From Massilia yuzhufengensis (GTDB taxonomy: Bacteria > Pseudomonadota > Gammaproteobacteria > Burkholderiales > Burkholderiaceae_D), in NCBI RefSeq assembly GCF_900112225.1, contig NZ_FOLD01000015.1:58223-122222 (forward strand): a stretch of DNA of 64,000 nucleotides, given 5' to 3'. Shown here piece after piece: positions 1 through 8,883 of this stretch. A program made the position numbers and the translations under genes. A model generated the notes under the pieces. That model saw only the letters and a program-made list of their open reading frames with translations, did not search any database and was not told the DNA's origin. Each line of letters opens with the position of its first letter. Within the stretch, counting starts at the first letter, position 1.

Positions 1-896
1 CGCGCTGGCGCTGGCCGGGCGCGCGCCTGCGCGCCGAGCTGCTGGGCTTCTCGGCCTATTCCTTCCTGTCGCGCCTGGCCACGCTGTCCTATGCGCACGC
101 CGACAAGCTCGTCATCGGCGCCCTGGTGGGCGTCACGGGCCTGGCCTATTTCACGGTGGCGGCCACGCTCGCCACCCGGGTGCTGGGCCTGAGCTTCCGC
201 CTGTCCGGGGTGTTCTTCCCGGCCGCCAGCGCGCTGGCCGCCTCGGGCGAACTGGTGCGACTGGACCGCATCTACCTCAAGGCCACGCGCTACGTGGTCT
301 ACCTGAACGCGGCGATCCTGGTGCTGGTGGCGGTGTTCGCCCACCAGCTGCTGGGCTACTGGATGAACCCCGACTTCGCCCGCAACGGCGCGCTGGTGCT
401 GGCCGTGATGGCGCTGTCGCAGTTCGTCGATTCGCTCACCAGCCTGCCGTCGCTGGTCAACGACGGCATGGGCCATCCGCGCGTGTCCGGCCTGTTCGCC
501 GTGGCCCGCGCGCTGGCCGGCCTGGGCATCGTGTACATCGGCGTGGCGGGCTGGGGCATCGACGGCGCGGCCTGGGGCCACCTGGTGGCCTCCCTCGTGT
601 TCAGCGGCGCCTTCCTGCTCTACGTGCACGGCCGCACGGTGCCCACGGGTCTCGGCAGGCTGCTGGGGCAGGGCTATGCCCCGGGCCTGGCCGGGGTGGC
701 GCTGGTGGCCGTGGCCGCCAGCGCGGCCGAGCAGCTGTTCGACCGCGGCCTGTGGGACTTCGTGTGCATTCTGGGCGTGACCGTGCTGCTGCTGGGGGTG
801 CACGGCGCGCTGTTCGTGCTCGAGCGCGACGACCGGCACCTCGCCTGGACGCGCCTCAAGGCCGGGCTGGCGCGCCGGCAGGCGGCGGGGGGGTAG
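1..896 (+). CDS. Polysaccharide flippase (Wzx/MATE-like), C-terminal part
   Basis: The frame is open from base 3 of the window to the TAG at 894-896, so the N-terminus lies upstream. About 297 residues are visible. They contain alternating hydrophobic segments (several TM helices) and short Arg/Lys-rich loops, as in polysaccharide biosynthesis/MATE-type flippases that move lipid-linked repeat units across the inner membrane. The motif around ADKLVIGALVG, followed by a long hydrophobic stretch, is typical of the middle of such proteins. The next gene starts at the base directly after this stop, so the two are co-transcribed with glycosyltransferases, which supports a Wzx-like export role. The exact subfamily cannot be given from a fragment. 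Confidence 0.8.
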   Translation, partial: RWRWPGARLRAELLGFSAYSFLSRLATLSYAHADKLVIGALVGVTGLAYFTVAATLATRVLGLSFRLSGVFFPAASALAASGELVRLDRIYLKATRYVVYLNAAILVLVAVFAHQLLGYWMNPDFARNGALVLAVMALSQFVDSLTSLPSLVNDGMGHPRVSGLFAVARALAGLGIVYIGVAGWGIDGAAWGHLVASLVFSGAFLLYVHGRTVPTGLGRLLGQGYAPGLAGVALVAVAASAAEQLFDRGLWDFVCILGVTVLLLGVHGALFVLERDDRHLAWTRLKAGLARRQAAGG

Positions 897-2108
897 ATGC
901 GGATCCTGATGGTGTCGGAAGATTTGCCGGGCGCCCAGCTCGGCGGCCTGGCCAGGCACGTGGTCACGCTGGCCAGCGCGCTGCGCGAGGCGGGCCACTA
1001 CGTGGACATCATGGGGCGCGCCGACCGCGCCCACGCCGGCAGCGCCGCCGAGATCGGTTTCGGTGGGCGCTTCATTCCCGGCTTCGATGTGCGCAGGGTG
1101 GGCTGGAAGGAAGCCCAGCTCGGCTTCTTCAACCCGGCCAAGCGGCCCTGGTTCGCAGCCCGGGTGGCGCGCGCGATCTCCATGCTGGCCGGCGACTACG
1201 ACGTGGTGCACTACCACGGCCACCTGCCGCTGATTGGCGGGTATGTCGACCCGGCCCTGAACTTCGTGCAGACCCGCCACGACCAGGGCAGCGAATGCGT
1301 GACCCACCTGCGCTTCAAGGATGGCGCCGTGTGCGAGGAGCTGTCCGCGCGCGCCTGCGCCGGCTGCGCCCATGCGGCGCCGGGCTTGCTGCGCACGGCG
1401 CTCTCCAGCCACGCGGTGAGCCGCTACCGCGCCGGGACCGCGCGCGCCTTTGCCCGCCACAAGACCATCTTCGTGTCCGATTTCCTGCGCCGCCAGTTCC
1501 TGCGCACGCTGCCCGATGCGGATTTGTCGCGCGCGCGCGTGATCCACAACTTCATCGACTGCCGCCGGCTGGCGCGCCAGGCCGCCGGGGCCGGCAAGCC
1601 GGTGGCGGGCCAGGTGCTGGTGGCCGGGCGCATCGACGTCGGCAAGGGCTTCGGCGAATTCCTCGCCGCCACCCAGGGTCGCCTGCCGGCGGGAACGACG
1701 GTGCTGCTGGTGGGCGACGGCCCGCTGCGCGCCGGGCTCGAAGCGCGCTACGCGAGCGCGCAGGTGCGCTTCCTCGGCTGGCGAGCCAACCCGGAGGTGG
1801 CGGCGCTGACCGCCGCCAGCCATGTGTGCGTCGTGCCCTCGGTGTGGGAAGAGCCCTGCGGCACCACGATCCTGGAAGCGCTGGCCCTCGGCCGGCCCTG
1901 CCTGGCGCTGGCGCGCGGCGGCAATCCCGAACTGTCGGTGTACGCGTCCACCCCCGGCCAGTTGGGCCTGGCCCCGTCGATGGCCGGGCTGGCCGGGCTC
2001 CTGCTGAACGAACTGGCGCGGCCGGCACTGGCGCAGCCGCTGCCGGCCGCGTCCGGGATGGACGTCTTCCTTGCCCTACCCAAGATCCTGGAGTGTTATG
2101 CGCACTAG
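897..2108 (+). CDS. Glycosyltransferase family 4 protein
   Basis: 403 residues. The N-terminal glycosyltransferase-4 fold shows GGLARHVVTLASALREAGH, the usual acceptor-side loop of GT-B enzymes. The C-terminal half carries the family E-x7-E region (PSVWEEPCGTTILEALALG), where the nucleotide-sugar donor binds. A Cys-rich insert lies around residues 142-162 (CVTH, VCEE, ACAGCAH). It is unusual and could bind a metal or form disulfides, but this is inference. The start abuts the upstream stop codon and the 3' end overlaps the next glycosyltransferase by 11 bases, so it belongs to the exopolysaccharide operon. Donor and acceptor cannot be read from the sequence. Cytoplasmic or peripheral membrane. 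Confidence 0.88.
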   Translation: MRILMVSEDLPGAQLGGLARHVVTLASALREAGHYVDIMGRADRAHAGSAAEIGFGGRFIPGFDVRRVGWKEAQLGFFNPAKRPWFAARVARAISMLAGDYDVVHYHGHLPLIGGYVDPALNFVQTRHDQGSECVTHLRFKDGAVCEELSARACAGCAHAAPGLLRTALSSHAVSRYRAGTARAFARHKTIFVSDFLRRQFLRTLPDADLSRARVIHNFIDCRRLARQAAGAGKPVAGQVLVAGRIDVGKGFGEFLAATQGRLPAGTTVLLVGDGPLRAGLEARYASAQVRFLGWRANPEVAALTAASHVCVVPSVWEEPCGTTILEALALGRPCLALARGGNPELSVYASTPGQLGLAPSMAGLAGLLLNELARPALAQPLPAASGMDVFLALPKILECYAH

Positions 2109-2898
2109 CCCACCCGGCAAGCCCATCTTTTCCATCGTCACCTGCACCTGGAACAGCGCCGCCACCCTGGCCGATACCCTGGCCTCGGTCCAGGCCCAGA
2201 CCTGCCAGGACATCGAGCACATCTTTGTCGACGGCGGCTCCACCGACGCCACGCTGGAGATGATCGCCGCCTACCCGGGCAACAAGCGGCTGCTGCGCGA
2301 CGTCCAGGGCGGCATCAGCCGCGCCATGAACCAGGGTATCGAAGCGGCCCGGGGCGAGATCGTCGCCCACCTGCACTCGGACGACTACTACAAGGGGCCC
2401 GAGGTCCTGGCCACGGTCAGGCGCGCGTTTGAACAGCAGCAGGCGGCCGGCAGGCCGGTGGAGTGGGTATACGGGAACATCCAGGTCCTGAAGGACGGCA
2501 AGATGGCGCCGCCGTATGCGATGCCGGCCTTTTCCTACCGCGCCCTGGTGTCGGGGCGCAGCGCGATCGCGCACCCGGCCGTGTTCGTGCGCAGGGCCGC
2601 CTTCGAGCGGGTGGGCATGTTCGACGAACAACTCAAGTATGCGATGGACATTGATTTATGGCTGCGCCTGGGCGCGGTGGCGCTGCCGGCCATGATCGAC
2701 CAGCCGCTCGCGGTGTTCCGCGACCACGCCGGGAGCGTGTCCTCGAGCAACCGCCTCAAGGCGCGCCAGGAAGAATTCACCGTACGGCGGCGCCACATGG
2801 ACAAGGCGCCGCTGGCCTTCGGCATCTACTGCCTGCGCTACCTGAAACGCCTGCGCGCGCTCCAGGCCGAGGCCCCGGCCGTTGCCTCGGCCTCATAG
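2098..2898 (+). CDS. Glycosyltransferase family 2 protein
   Basis: 266 residues from ATG 2098, which overlaps the end of the previous gene. An in-frame ATG at 2071 is possible but lies deep inside the upstream gene. The GT-A fold is recognised by the N-terminal FSIVTCTWNSAATLADTLAS strand-loop, the DGGSTDAT nucleotide-binding motif, the LHSDD acidic metal/donor motif near residue 90, and the MDIDLWLRLG segment typical of GT2 enzymes acting on polysaccharide repeat units. It probably adds one sugar to the lipid-linked exopolysaccharide precursor. It is the last gene of the first transcription block, with about 300 non-coding bases following. Confidence 0.88.
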   Translation: MRTSPPGKPIFSIVTCTWNSAATLADTLASVQAQTCQDIEHIFVDGGSTDATLEMIAAYPGNKRLLRDVQGGISRAMNQGIEAARGEIVAHLHSDDYYKGPEVLATVRRAFEQQQAAGRPVEWVYGNIQVLKDGKMAPPYAMPAFSYRALVSGRSAIAHPAVFVRRAAFERVGMFDEQLKYAMDIDLWLRLGAVALPAMIDQPLAVFRDHAGSVSSSNRLKARQEEFTVRRRHMDKAPLAFGIYCLRYLKRLRALQAEAPAVASAS

Positions 2899-3200
2899 CC
2901 ATTCCGACAACATTGCCGTTTTGTCTTTTCACGCCGCTTACGAGCATTAAATGCCTGCAAATAATATTCGGCAAAAGTTGGTGTTTTGTCGTGGGATTTC
3001 TGCGAAGCAAGTAAAAAATCTGTGATTTCTTTGGGAAAGTTGCCTGTGTTCAATTTCCTGTGGGGTAGGATTACTCCTGCCGAGCAGGCCAATGACGCAG
3101 GCCAGCAGCAGCTGGCGGCAGCTGCGGCGCACGTTCTCACGCCGTCCGGCGCCTTCGCCGTGGCACATGGATTTCAAGACTTTTTCTCGGAGTACCCGCA
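2899..3200 (+). other. 302-bp gap before the secreted heparinase-like gene
   Basis: No credible gene is seen. The stretch is clearly more AT-rich between 2900 and 3070 than the flanking genes, which suggests promoter DNA for the gene at 3201. A TGGCAC at 3161 followed by TTTCA resembles a sigma-54 -24/-12 pair but lacks the -12 GC, so no promoter is called. A GGAG at 3189 may serve as ribosome binding site. Confidence 0.5.
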
Positions 3201-5435
3201 ATGCAATTTCATCGGAAAGCCCTGGTCTGGGCCGCTGCTTTCGCCGCGCTGTTCGCGAGCGTCACCGCGCGTGCCGACTGGGTCCAGTCGACCGACCCGC
3301 TGGTCATCCAGGCCAAGCCTGAGATGAACCAGGTGCAGGCGCAGAATCCGCCCGGCTTCACCTGGGCGCGCCATGCCACCGGTCCGGCCAGCTACGAAGT
3401 CGAGATCACGCCGGTCGGCGGCACGCCGGCCAAGGTGGTCGTCGACCGCAACTGGCACCTGCCGACCAAGGCCCTGGCCCTGGGCAACTACACCTGGCGC
3501 GTGCGCCCGGTGGGCACCAACGACTGGTCGAGCGCGCGCAGCTTCTCGATCACCAGCAAGTCCACCGTGTTCGAAGTGCCCGACAACGCCACCCTGCGCA
3601 AGCGCATCCAGTCGAAGGCGCGCCCGCGTTCGCTGCCCGAATCGGTGACCCCGTTCTCGACCTGGAACTATGCCAAGCGCTCGCTGATGGAGCCCTACCT
3701 GAGCCGCCTGGGCAACGAAGTCAAGGCCCAGGTCACGGCCGTGCCGGCGCTGTCGGACGCGCGCTGGTCGATCGTCATCACCACGCCGCTGACCGCCGCC
3801 ATGGCCAGCCAGCAGACCGACGTGCGCCAGCGCATCAACGAGGCGACCCGCCAGATGGAAGCGGCGGCGCTGATGTACCGCCTGAAGGGCGAATCGGTCT
3901 ACCTGGCCGAAGCCCTCAAGCGCGGCGACGAGCTGGCCGCGCTGAACCCGCTCGGGCCGACCAGCTACGTCAACCAGGACCAGGCCACGCGCCAGATCGC
4001 CTGGGGCCTGGCCAAGACCATCGACCTGCTGGCCGGCGCGCTCGACGCGACCCGCAAGACGCGCTGGCTGGCCTCAATCAAGACCCGCAGCACCGAGATG
4101 TACAACAACCTGGCGGGCGACAACGGCCGCCTCGACCAGTACCCGTTCGACTCGCACGGCAACACCAGCCTGGTGTTCCTGGTGCTGATCTCGACCCTGA
4201 CCCTGGGCGACATCCCGGACGCCGAGAAATGGTTCGACTTCTCGTTCCGCGCCTATTCGCTCTCGCCCAACCCGTGGAGCGGCCCGGAAGGCGGCTACGC
4301 CAACGGCACCGCCTATGCCGAGTACTCGGCCGGCTACCTGCTGGCCCTGTGGGACCCGCTGACCCACGCCAGCGGCGTGAACTTCTTCGGCAAGCCCTGG
4401 ACCCTCGGTTTCCTCGATTTTGCGATGGAATTCACCCCGCCCGGCGCGCGCACCCACGCCTTTGGCGACGCCTCCGAGACCAAGCCCGACGCCCGCGTGT
4501 TCCGCGCCTTTGCCTCGCGCATGTGGTCGCCGCGCGCCGCCTGGTACGTGAAGAACACCAGCGGCATGGAAGACGCGATGTCGCTGCTGCAGGCCCAGTA
4601 CCCGCTGCCGGTCACCGACACCAAGGTCTACCAGGCCCCGTCGAACTCGGCCTACTACCCGAGCATCGGCTGGGTCGCGATGCACAGCGACCTGGCCTCG
4701 CCCGCGCGCACCTCGGCCTTCTTCAAGTCCAGCCCGTATGGCTCCTTCAACCACAGCCACGGCGACCAGAACGGCCTGCTGTTGTCCGTCGCCGGCCAGC
4801 CGCTGCTGGTCAAGGCCGGCTGGTACGACTGGTACGGTTCGCCCTACTGGAGCGACTGGTACCACCAGACCCGCTCGCAGAACGCCATCACCTTCGACGG
4901 CGGCAAGGGGCAACTGGTGAACGGCTACCGCGAGCAGCTGCAGCGCAACGGCAGGATCACCGCCTTCACCGCCCAGCCAAGCTACGACTATGCCGAAGGC
5001 GACGCGACCCCGTCCTACGGTGGCCAGCTGACCATGGCCAAGCGCCAGGTCTGGCACCTGCGCAACGCCAATAACGCGATCCTGGTGCGCGACCGCCTGC
5101 AGAGCACCGTGGCCCGCAGCTACGAGTGGAATGTGCACACCCCGGCCATCATGGCGGTCGAGAACGAGCAGAACGTCAAGGTCACGGCCGGCGGCCAGTC
5201 GCTGTGCATCCGCTCGCTCAATACCTCGGCCAGCTTCGCCAAGTGGATCGGCCCGGGCGCCAAGGCCAACGTGGTGGAAGACCACGGCGCCTTCTATCTC
5301 AAGGCCAATGCCAACGCGGCCGCCGAATACCTGGTGCTGCTCGACGTCGGCTGCAAGAAACCGAGCGTGAATATCACGAGCGCCGGTGCGGTGCGTACCG
5401 TCACCGTCGGTGGGCAATCGGTCACCTTGAACTGA
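3201..5435 (+). CDS. Secreted heparinase II/III-like protein (DUF4962 type)
   Basis: 744 residues with a clear Sec signal peptide (positive MQFHRK, hydrophobic core, TARA-D cleavage near residue 25). An N-terminal beta domain with NPPGFTWAR and YTWRVRPVGTNDWS is typical of the DUF4962 family. An alpha/alpha-toroid middle region follows. The C-terminal half is heparinase II/III-like, with NHSHGDQNGLLLSVAG and QTRSQNAITFDGG carrying the conserved His/Asn residues. Proteins of this fold cleave uronic-acid-containing polysaccharides by beta-elimination. Sitting inside an exopolysaccharide locus, it may trim or release the polymer in the periplasm or outside the cell. The substrate is unknown. A terminator follows at 5482. 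Confidence 0.85.
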   Translation: MQFHRKALVWAAAFAALFASVTARADWVQSTDPLVIQAKPEMNQVQAQNPPGFTWARHATGPASYEVEITPVGGTPAKVVVDRNWHLPTKALALGNYTWRVRPVGTNDWSSARSFSITSKSTVFEVPDNATLRKRIQSKARPRSLPESVTPFSTWNYAKRSLMEPYLSRLGNEVKAQVTAVPALSDARWSIVITTPLTAAMASQQTDVRQRINEATRQMEAAALMYRLKGESVYLAEALKRGDELAALNPLGPTSYVNQDQATRQIAWGLAKTIDLLAGALDATRKTRWLASIKTRSTEMYNNLAGDNGRLDQYPFDSHGNTSLVFLVLISTLTLGDIPDAEKWFDFSFRAYSLSPNPWSGPEGGYANGTAYAEYSAGYLLALWDPLTHASGVNFFGKPWTLGFLDFAMEFTPPGARTHAFGDASETKPDARVFRAFASRMWSPRAAWYVKNTSGMEDAMSLLQAQYPLPVTDTKVYQAPSNSAYYPSIGWVAMHSDLASPARTSAFFKSSPYGSFNHSHGDQNGLLLSVAGQPLLVKAGWYDWYGSPYWSDWYHQTRSQNAITFDGGKGQLVNGYREQLQRNGRITAFTAQPSYDYAEGDATPSYGGQLTMAKRQVWHLRNANNAILVRDRLQSTVARSYEWNVHTPAIMAVENEQNVKVTAGGQSLCIRSLNTSASFAKWIGPGAKANVVEDHGAFYLKANANAAAEYLVLLDVGCKKPSVNITSAGAVRTVTVGGQSVTLN

Positions 5436-5481
5436 ACGCTTTGCCCGCGCGCGCCGTGCTAGACTCGGCGCGCGACGACAG

Positions 5482-5513
5482 TCCCTCGCGGCTTGCGCCG
5501 CGGGGGATTTTTT
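5482..5513 (+). terminator. Intrinsic terminator or attenuator ahead of the GT14 gene
   Basis: An 11-bp stem (5482-5492 with 5497-5507, one G-T wobble) closes a 4-base loop and is followed at once by six T residues. It ends only 14 bases before the ATG of the next gene. It can end transcription from the heparinase-like gene. If transcription also starts at the TAGACT near 5460, it would instead lie in the leader of the GT14 gene. Confidence 0.8.
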
Positions 5514-5527
5514 ATTGGGACTTGGCG

Positions 5528-6385
5528 ATGAAACAGGTATTCCTGATCCATGCGCACAAGGACATGGACCAGCTCAATGCGCTGGTCGGCCAGCTGGACG
5601 ATCCGGACTTCGTCGTCTACGTCCACCTCGACCGCAAGAGCGCGCTCGACCCCGCCGCGCTGCATCCGGCCGCGCGCGCGGTTGCCCGGCGCGTCGACGT
5701 GCGCTGGGGCGGGTGGTCGCAGGTGGCAGCCACCCTGGTGTCGCTGCGCCAGGTGCTGGCCGAACAGCCGGCCTTCGACAAGGTCCTGTTCCTGTCGGCC
5801 CAGGATTTCCCGCTGCTGCCCAATGCGCTGCTCAAGCGCGAACTCGAACGTTTGCGCGAGCACGAATTGCTGGAGACCGCGCCGATCCGCCCGGGCGACT
5901 GGAACGTGGCTTTCCGTTACCAGTATTTTTATCGCGAGGGCGGCGCTCGCCTCGAGCACCTGGCCTGCGGCCTGGCCAACCGCGCGCTGCGTGCCATGCA
6001 GCGCACGCGCCGCATGCCGGATGGCTTCGTGCCCCATGGCGGCTCGTCCTGGTGGGCGCTGTCGCGCGCCTGCGTGGCCGAGGTGCTGCGCCTGGCCGAC
6101 GCCCATCCGCGCCTGCTGCGCTTCCTGCGCACGGTCCAGTGCCCGGACGAGATGCTGTTCCAGACCCTGGTCATGGGCTCGCGCTTCGCCGGGCGGGTGG
6201 TGCCGGACAATTTCCGCTACGTGCAATGGCCGGAGCAGGGCGCGCGCAACCCCAAGGTGCTCGACGCCGCCGACTTCGAGCGCATCCGCGCCTCCAACGC
6301 CCACTTCTGCCGCAAGCTCGACAGCCAGGCCAGCGCCGCGCTGCTGCCGCGCCTGGTGCAGTGGAAGGACAGCCGCGCCGCCTGA
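5528..6385 (+). CDS. Beta-1,6-N-acetylglucosaminyltransferase-like (GT14, core-2/I-branching type)
   Basis: 285 residues. The start at 5528 gives the canonical opening MKQVFLIHAHKDMDQLNALV. The open frame continues upstream but has no family similarity there. Family landmarks are VYVHLDRKS near residues 38-46, VRWGGWSQV, FLSAQDFPLL near residue 95, and HGGSSWWALSR with the downstream CPDEMLFQTL. These match bacterial relatives of core-2/I-branching enzymes (GT14), which transfer GlcNAc or xylose. It is soluble, with no signal peptide, so it probably acts in the cytoplasm on the lipid-linked repeat unit, possibly making a branch. The preceding gene is a heparinase-like protein separated by a terminator. 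Confidence 0.85.
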   Translation: MKQVFLIHAHKDMDQLNALVGQLDDPDFVVYVHLDRKSALDPAALHPAARAVARRVDVRWGGWSQVAATLVSLRQVLAEQPAFDKVLFLSAQDFPLLPNALLKRELERLREHELLETAPIRPGDWNVAFRYQYFYREGGARLEHLACGLANRALRAMQRTRRMPDGFVPHGGSSWWALSRACVAEVLRLADAHPRLLRFLRTVQCPDEMLFQTLVMGSRFAGRVVPDNFRYVQWPEQGARNPKVLDAADFERIRASNAHFCRKLDSQASAALLPRLVQWKDSRAA

Positions 6386-6430
6386 GCGAGCGCGGTGTGT
6401 TCTAGCGCATGTTCGCTGCGCTTTCCCGGG

Positions 6431-6458
6431 CTGTGAAGGCGCGCCGCTGCGCTAGAAT
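6431..6458 (+). promoter_or_regulatory. Possible sigma-70 promoter of the GT4-GT4-heparinase block
   Basis: A TAGAAT -10 at 6453-6458 lies 31 bases before the ATG at 6489. CTGTGA at 6431-6436, spaced by 16 bases, is a weak -35. The surrounding CTAGAATCGGCG nearly repeats CTAGACTCGGCG found at 5459-5470 ahead of the GT14 gene, suggesting related start sites. Confidence 0.35.
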
Positions 6459-6488
6459 CGGCGGGCATTCTCATCCCTGCGAGGCCGC

Positions 6489-7712
6489 ATGCGCCAGAGC
6501 CTGTCGATTGCCTTCATCGTGCGCGATCCCTTGCCGCCGCTGCGCGCCGACCTCCTGACGCTGTTCGGCGCCGAGATGCCGCGCTACGGGGTGCACACCG
6601 AGCTGGTGGGGCAAGCTGGCGGCGGCGCCGCGGCTGCCTGGGCGGCGGGACATATGCACGCGGTGGGCAGCCTGCAGTCGCGCCTGGCCAGCGTGCTCTC
6701 GCCGTGGTGGGACTTGCGCGGCCTGCTGCGGGCGCGGCGCCGGCGCCGCCCGGATTGCATCCAGGTGCGCGACAAGATCGCCTCCGGCCTGCTCGGACGC
6801 ATCGCCGCCCGCCTGCTGGGCGTGCCTTTCATCTACTGGATGTCGTTCCCGATCGTCGAAGGGTTTGACACGCGCCGCGACGAGATCGGCAGCCGGGGCA
6901 GGGGACCGGCCTGGCTGGCGCACACGCTGCGCGCGGCCGCCTCGCGCGTCGTTCTCTACCGCCTGGTGCTGCCCGGAGCGCGCCACATCTTCGTCCAGAG
7001 CGAGGCCATGGCGGCCTGGCTGGCGGCCAAGGGCTTTGCGCGCTCCCGCATGACGGCGGTGCCGATGGGCATCGACGCCGACGCCTTCGATCGCAGCCGG
7101 GTGGAAGCGGCGAGCGACCCGCGCCTGGACGGCCGCCGCGTCATCCTCTACCTGGGCCGCGTGGCCCGGGCGCGCCGCTCGGACTTCCTGCTCGACGTGG
7201 TGCAGGACCTGCAGCAGGACATCCCCGGCGTGCTCCTGGTGATCGCCGGCGACGCCGCCGCGCCCGACGACATGGCCTGGATGCGCGCCGAGGTATCTCG
7301 CCGCAGCCTCGCGCACCACGTGCTGCTGACCGGCTGGCTGCCCCAGCGCGCCGCGCTCGGCTATGCGGTGCGGGCCGAAGTCGGGCTGTCGCCGATCCCG
7401 CGCGGCGCGCTGTTCGACGTGTCCTCGCCGACCAAGCTGGTGGAATACCTGGCGCTGGGCATTCCCAGCGTCGCCAACGACATCCCCGACCAGCGGCTGG
7501 TGATCGACGAGAGCGGGGCCGGCCTGTGCGTCCCCATGGAGGTGCAAGCCTTCGCCGGCGCCGTGCGGCGCCTGCTGCAAGAGCCTGGCCTGGCCGCCGC
7601 GCTGGCGCAGCGTGGCCCGGCCTATGTCAGGCGTCACCGGACCTATGCTATTCTCGGCCGAATAGTTGCAGAAACATACACAAAAGTATTGCCAGGATTG
7701 AGCCGGCCGTGA
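6489..7712 (+). CDS. Glycosyltransferase family 4 protein
   Basis: 407 residues with the GT-B arrangement. The acceptor-side domain runs to about residue 190 and the donor-side domain contains the VILYLGRVARARRSDFLLD strand and the E-containing loop SSPTKLVEYLALGIPSVAND. The QSEAMAAWLAAKG-x-MGIDADAF linker is typical of GT4 enzymes. No signal peptide. It is a separate unit from the GT14 gene (103-base gap with a possible promoter) and lies upstream of another GT4 gene in the same direction. It probably adds one sugar of the exopolysaccharide repeat. The specificity is not visible. Confidence 0.87.
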   Translation: MRQSLSIAFIVRDPLPPLRADLLTLFGAEMPRYGVHTELVGQAGGGAAAAWAAGHMHAVGSLQSRLASVLSPWWDLRGLLRARRRRRPDCIQVRDKIASGLLGRIAARLLGVPFIYWMSFPIVEGFDTRRDEIGSRGRGPAWLAHTLRAAASRVVLYRLVLPGARHIFVQSEAMAAWLAAKGFARSRMTAVPMGIDADAFDRSRVEAASDPRLDGRRVILYLGRVARARRSDFLLDVVQDLQQDIPGVLLVIAGDAAAPDDMAWMRAEVSRRSLAHHVLLTGWLPQRAALGYAVRAEVGLSPIPRGALFDVSSPTKLVEYLALGIPSVANDIPDQRLVIDESGAGLCVPMEVQAFAGAVRRLLQEPGLAAALAQRGPAYVRRHRTYAILGRIVAETYTKVLPGLSRP

Positions 7713-7821
7713 ACCGGAGAAGACCCAGCATGCATCGAATCGTGCGCGTGTCGAAGAAAACAGTGTTGTACTATTTAAAACACTTTCCTTTTTGCAAACT
7801 TTCATGCAGGGACCGGATGGC

Positions 7822-8883
7822 ATGAAGCGGGTGCTGATGCTGGGTACCGACCTTGGAGGGCGCGGCGGCGTCGCCACCGTGGTGTCGTTGCTGCGCCAGG
7901 ATGGCCTGTTCGAGCGCGAAGGCGTGCTCTACGTGCCGACCCATGTGGAAGGCACGCGCGCCGCCAGGGTGGGGGCGGCCTTGAAAGGCCTGGTGCGCAC
8001 GCTGGCCTGCCTGGCGCGCCGGCCGGAGCTGGTGCATGCGCATGCGGCCTCGAAGGGCAGCTTCGTGCGCAAGTCGGTGCTGCTGGCGCTGGCGCGGGCG
8101 CGCGGCTGCAAGACGGTGTTCCACCTGCACGGCGCCTGCTTCGACAGTTTCATCGCCGGCGCGAGCCCGTCCATGCGGCGCTGGATCCGGCATACGCTGG
8201 AACACAGTTCAGTTGTCATTGCGCTGTCCTCGCGCTGGGCCGGTTTCCTGCGTGAATTCGCGCCGCGGGCGAGGGTGGTGGTAATTCCGAACTCGGTGCC
8301 CCTGCCGCCGATGGGCCCGGACCAGGTGCGGCCGGGCCGCATCCTGTTCCTCGGCCAGGTCGAGCCGCGCAAGGGCGTCATGGAGCTGGTGCAAGCGCTG
8401 GCGCTGCTGAAGGAGCGCTTCCCGCATGCGCAGCTGGCGATCGGCGGACAGGGCGAGCTGGAGCAGGTCGAGCGCCGCGCCCGCGCCCTGGGCGTGGCGG
8501 ACCGGGTGCTGGCGCTGGGCTGGGTGACGGCGGAGAAGAAACAGCAGGAACTGGCGCGGGCGGCGATCTTCTGCCTGCCCTCGCATGCCGAGGGGCTGCC
8601 GATGGCCCTGCTCGAGGCGATGGCGGCCGGCAAGGCGGTCGTCACGACCGGGGTCGGGGGCATTCCCGACGCCGTGCGCGACGGCGACAACGGCCTGCTG
8701 GTGGCGCCCGGGAACGTGGAACAGCTGGCGGCAGCCCTCGGCAGGCTGCTGGCGGACGAGGACGAAAGCCTGCGCCTGGGGGCACGGGCGCGCACCACCA
8801 TAGAAGAACAATTCGAGTCCGGCTTTGTGATCGGGCAATTATCGGCGGTGTATCGTCAACTTCGCAGGGCGGGGGAACAATGA
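7822..8883 (+). CDS. Glycosyltransferase family 4 protein
   Basis: 353 residues from ATG 7822 (MKRVLMLGTDLGGRGGVATVV), preceded by an AGGGA at about ten bases. An upstream in-frame ATG at 7792 would add ten residues with no family match. The glycine-rich N-terminal loop binds acceptor or donor phosphate. The C-terminal donor motif is PSHAEGLPMALLEAMAAGKAVV, with two glutamates spaced by seven. VEPRKGVMELVQALALLKE is the usual strand after the inter-domain hinge. The stop overlaps the start of the heparinase-family gene (ATGA), so translation is probably coupled. The upstream 110 bases are locally AT-rich and may hold a promoter. Confidence 0.88.
   Translation: MKRVLMLGTDLGGRGGVATVVSLLRQDGLFEREGVLYVPTHVEGTRAARVGAALKGLVRTLACLARRPELVHAHAASKGSFVRKSVLLALARARGCKTVFHLHGACFDSFIAGASPSMRRWIRHTLEHSSVVIALSSRWAGFLREFAPRARVVVIPNSVPLPPMGPDQVRPGRILFLGQVEPRKGVMELVQALALLKERFPHAQLAIGGQGELEQVERRARALGVADRVLALGWVTAEKKQQELARAAIFCLPSHAEGLPMALLEAMAAGKAVVTTGVGGIPDAVRDGDNGLLVAPGNVEQLAAALGRLLADEDESLRLGARARTTIEEQFESGFVIGQLSAVYRQLRRAGEQ

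Noticed and set aside
3161..3175. Sigma-54-like TGGCAC-N4-ATTTCA upstream of the secreted heparinase-like gene
   Set aside because: The -12 element lacks the GC dinucleotide that is nearly invariant in sigma-54 promoters.
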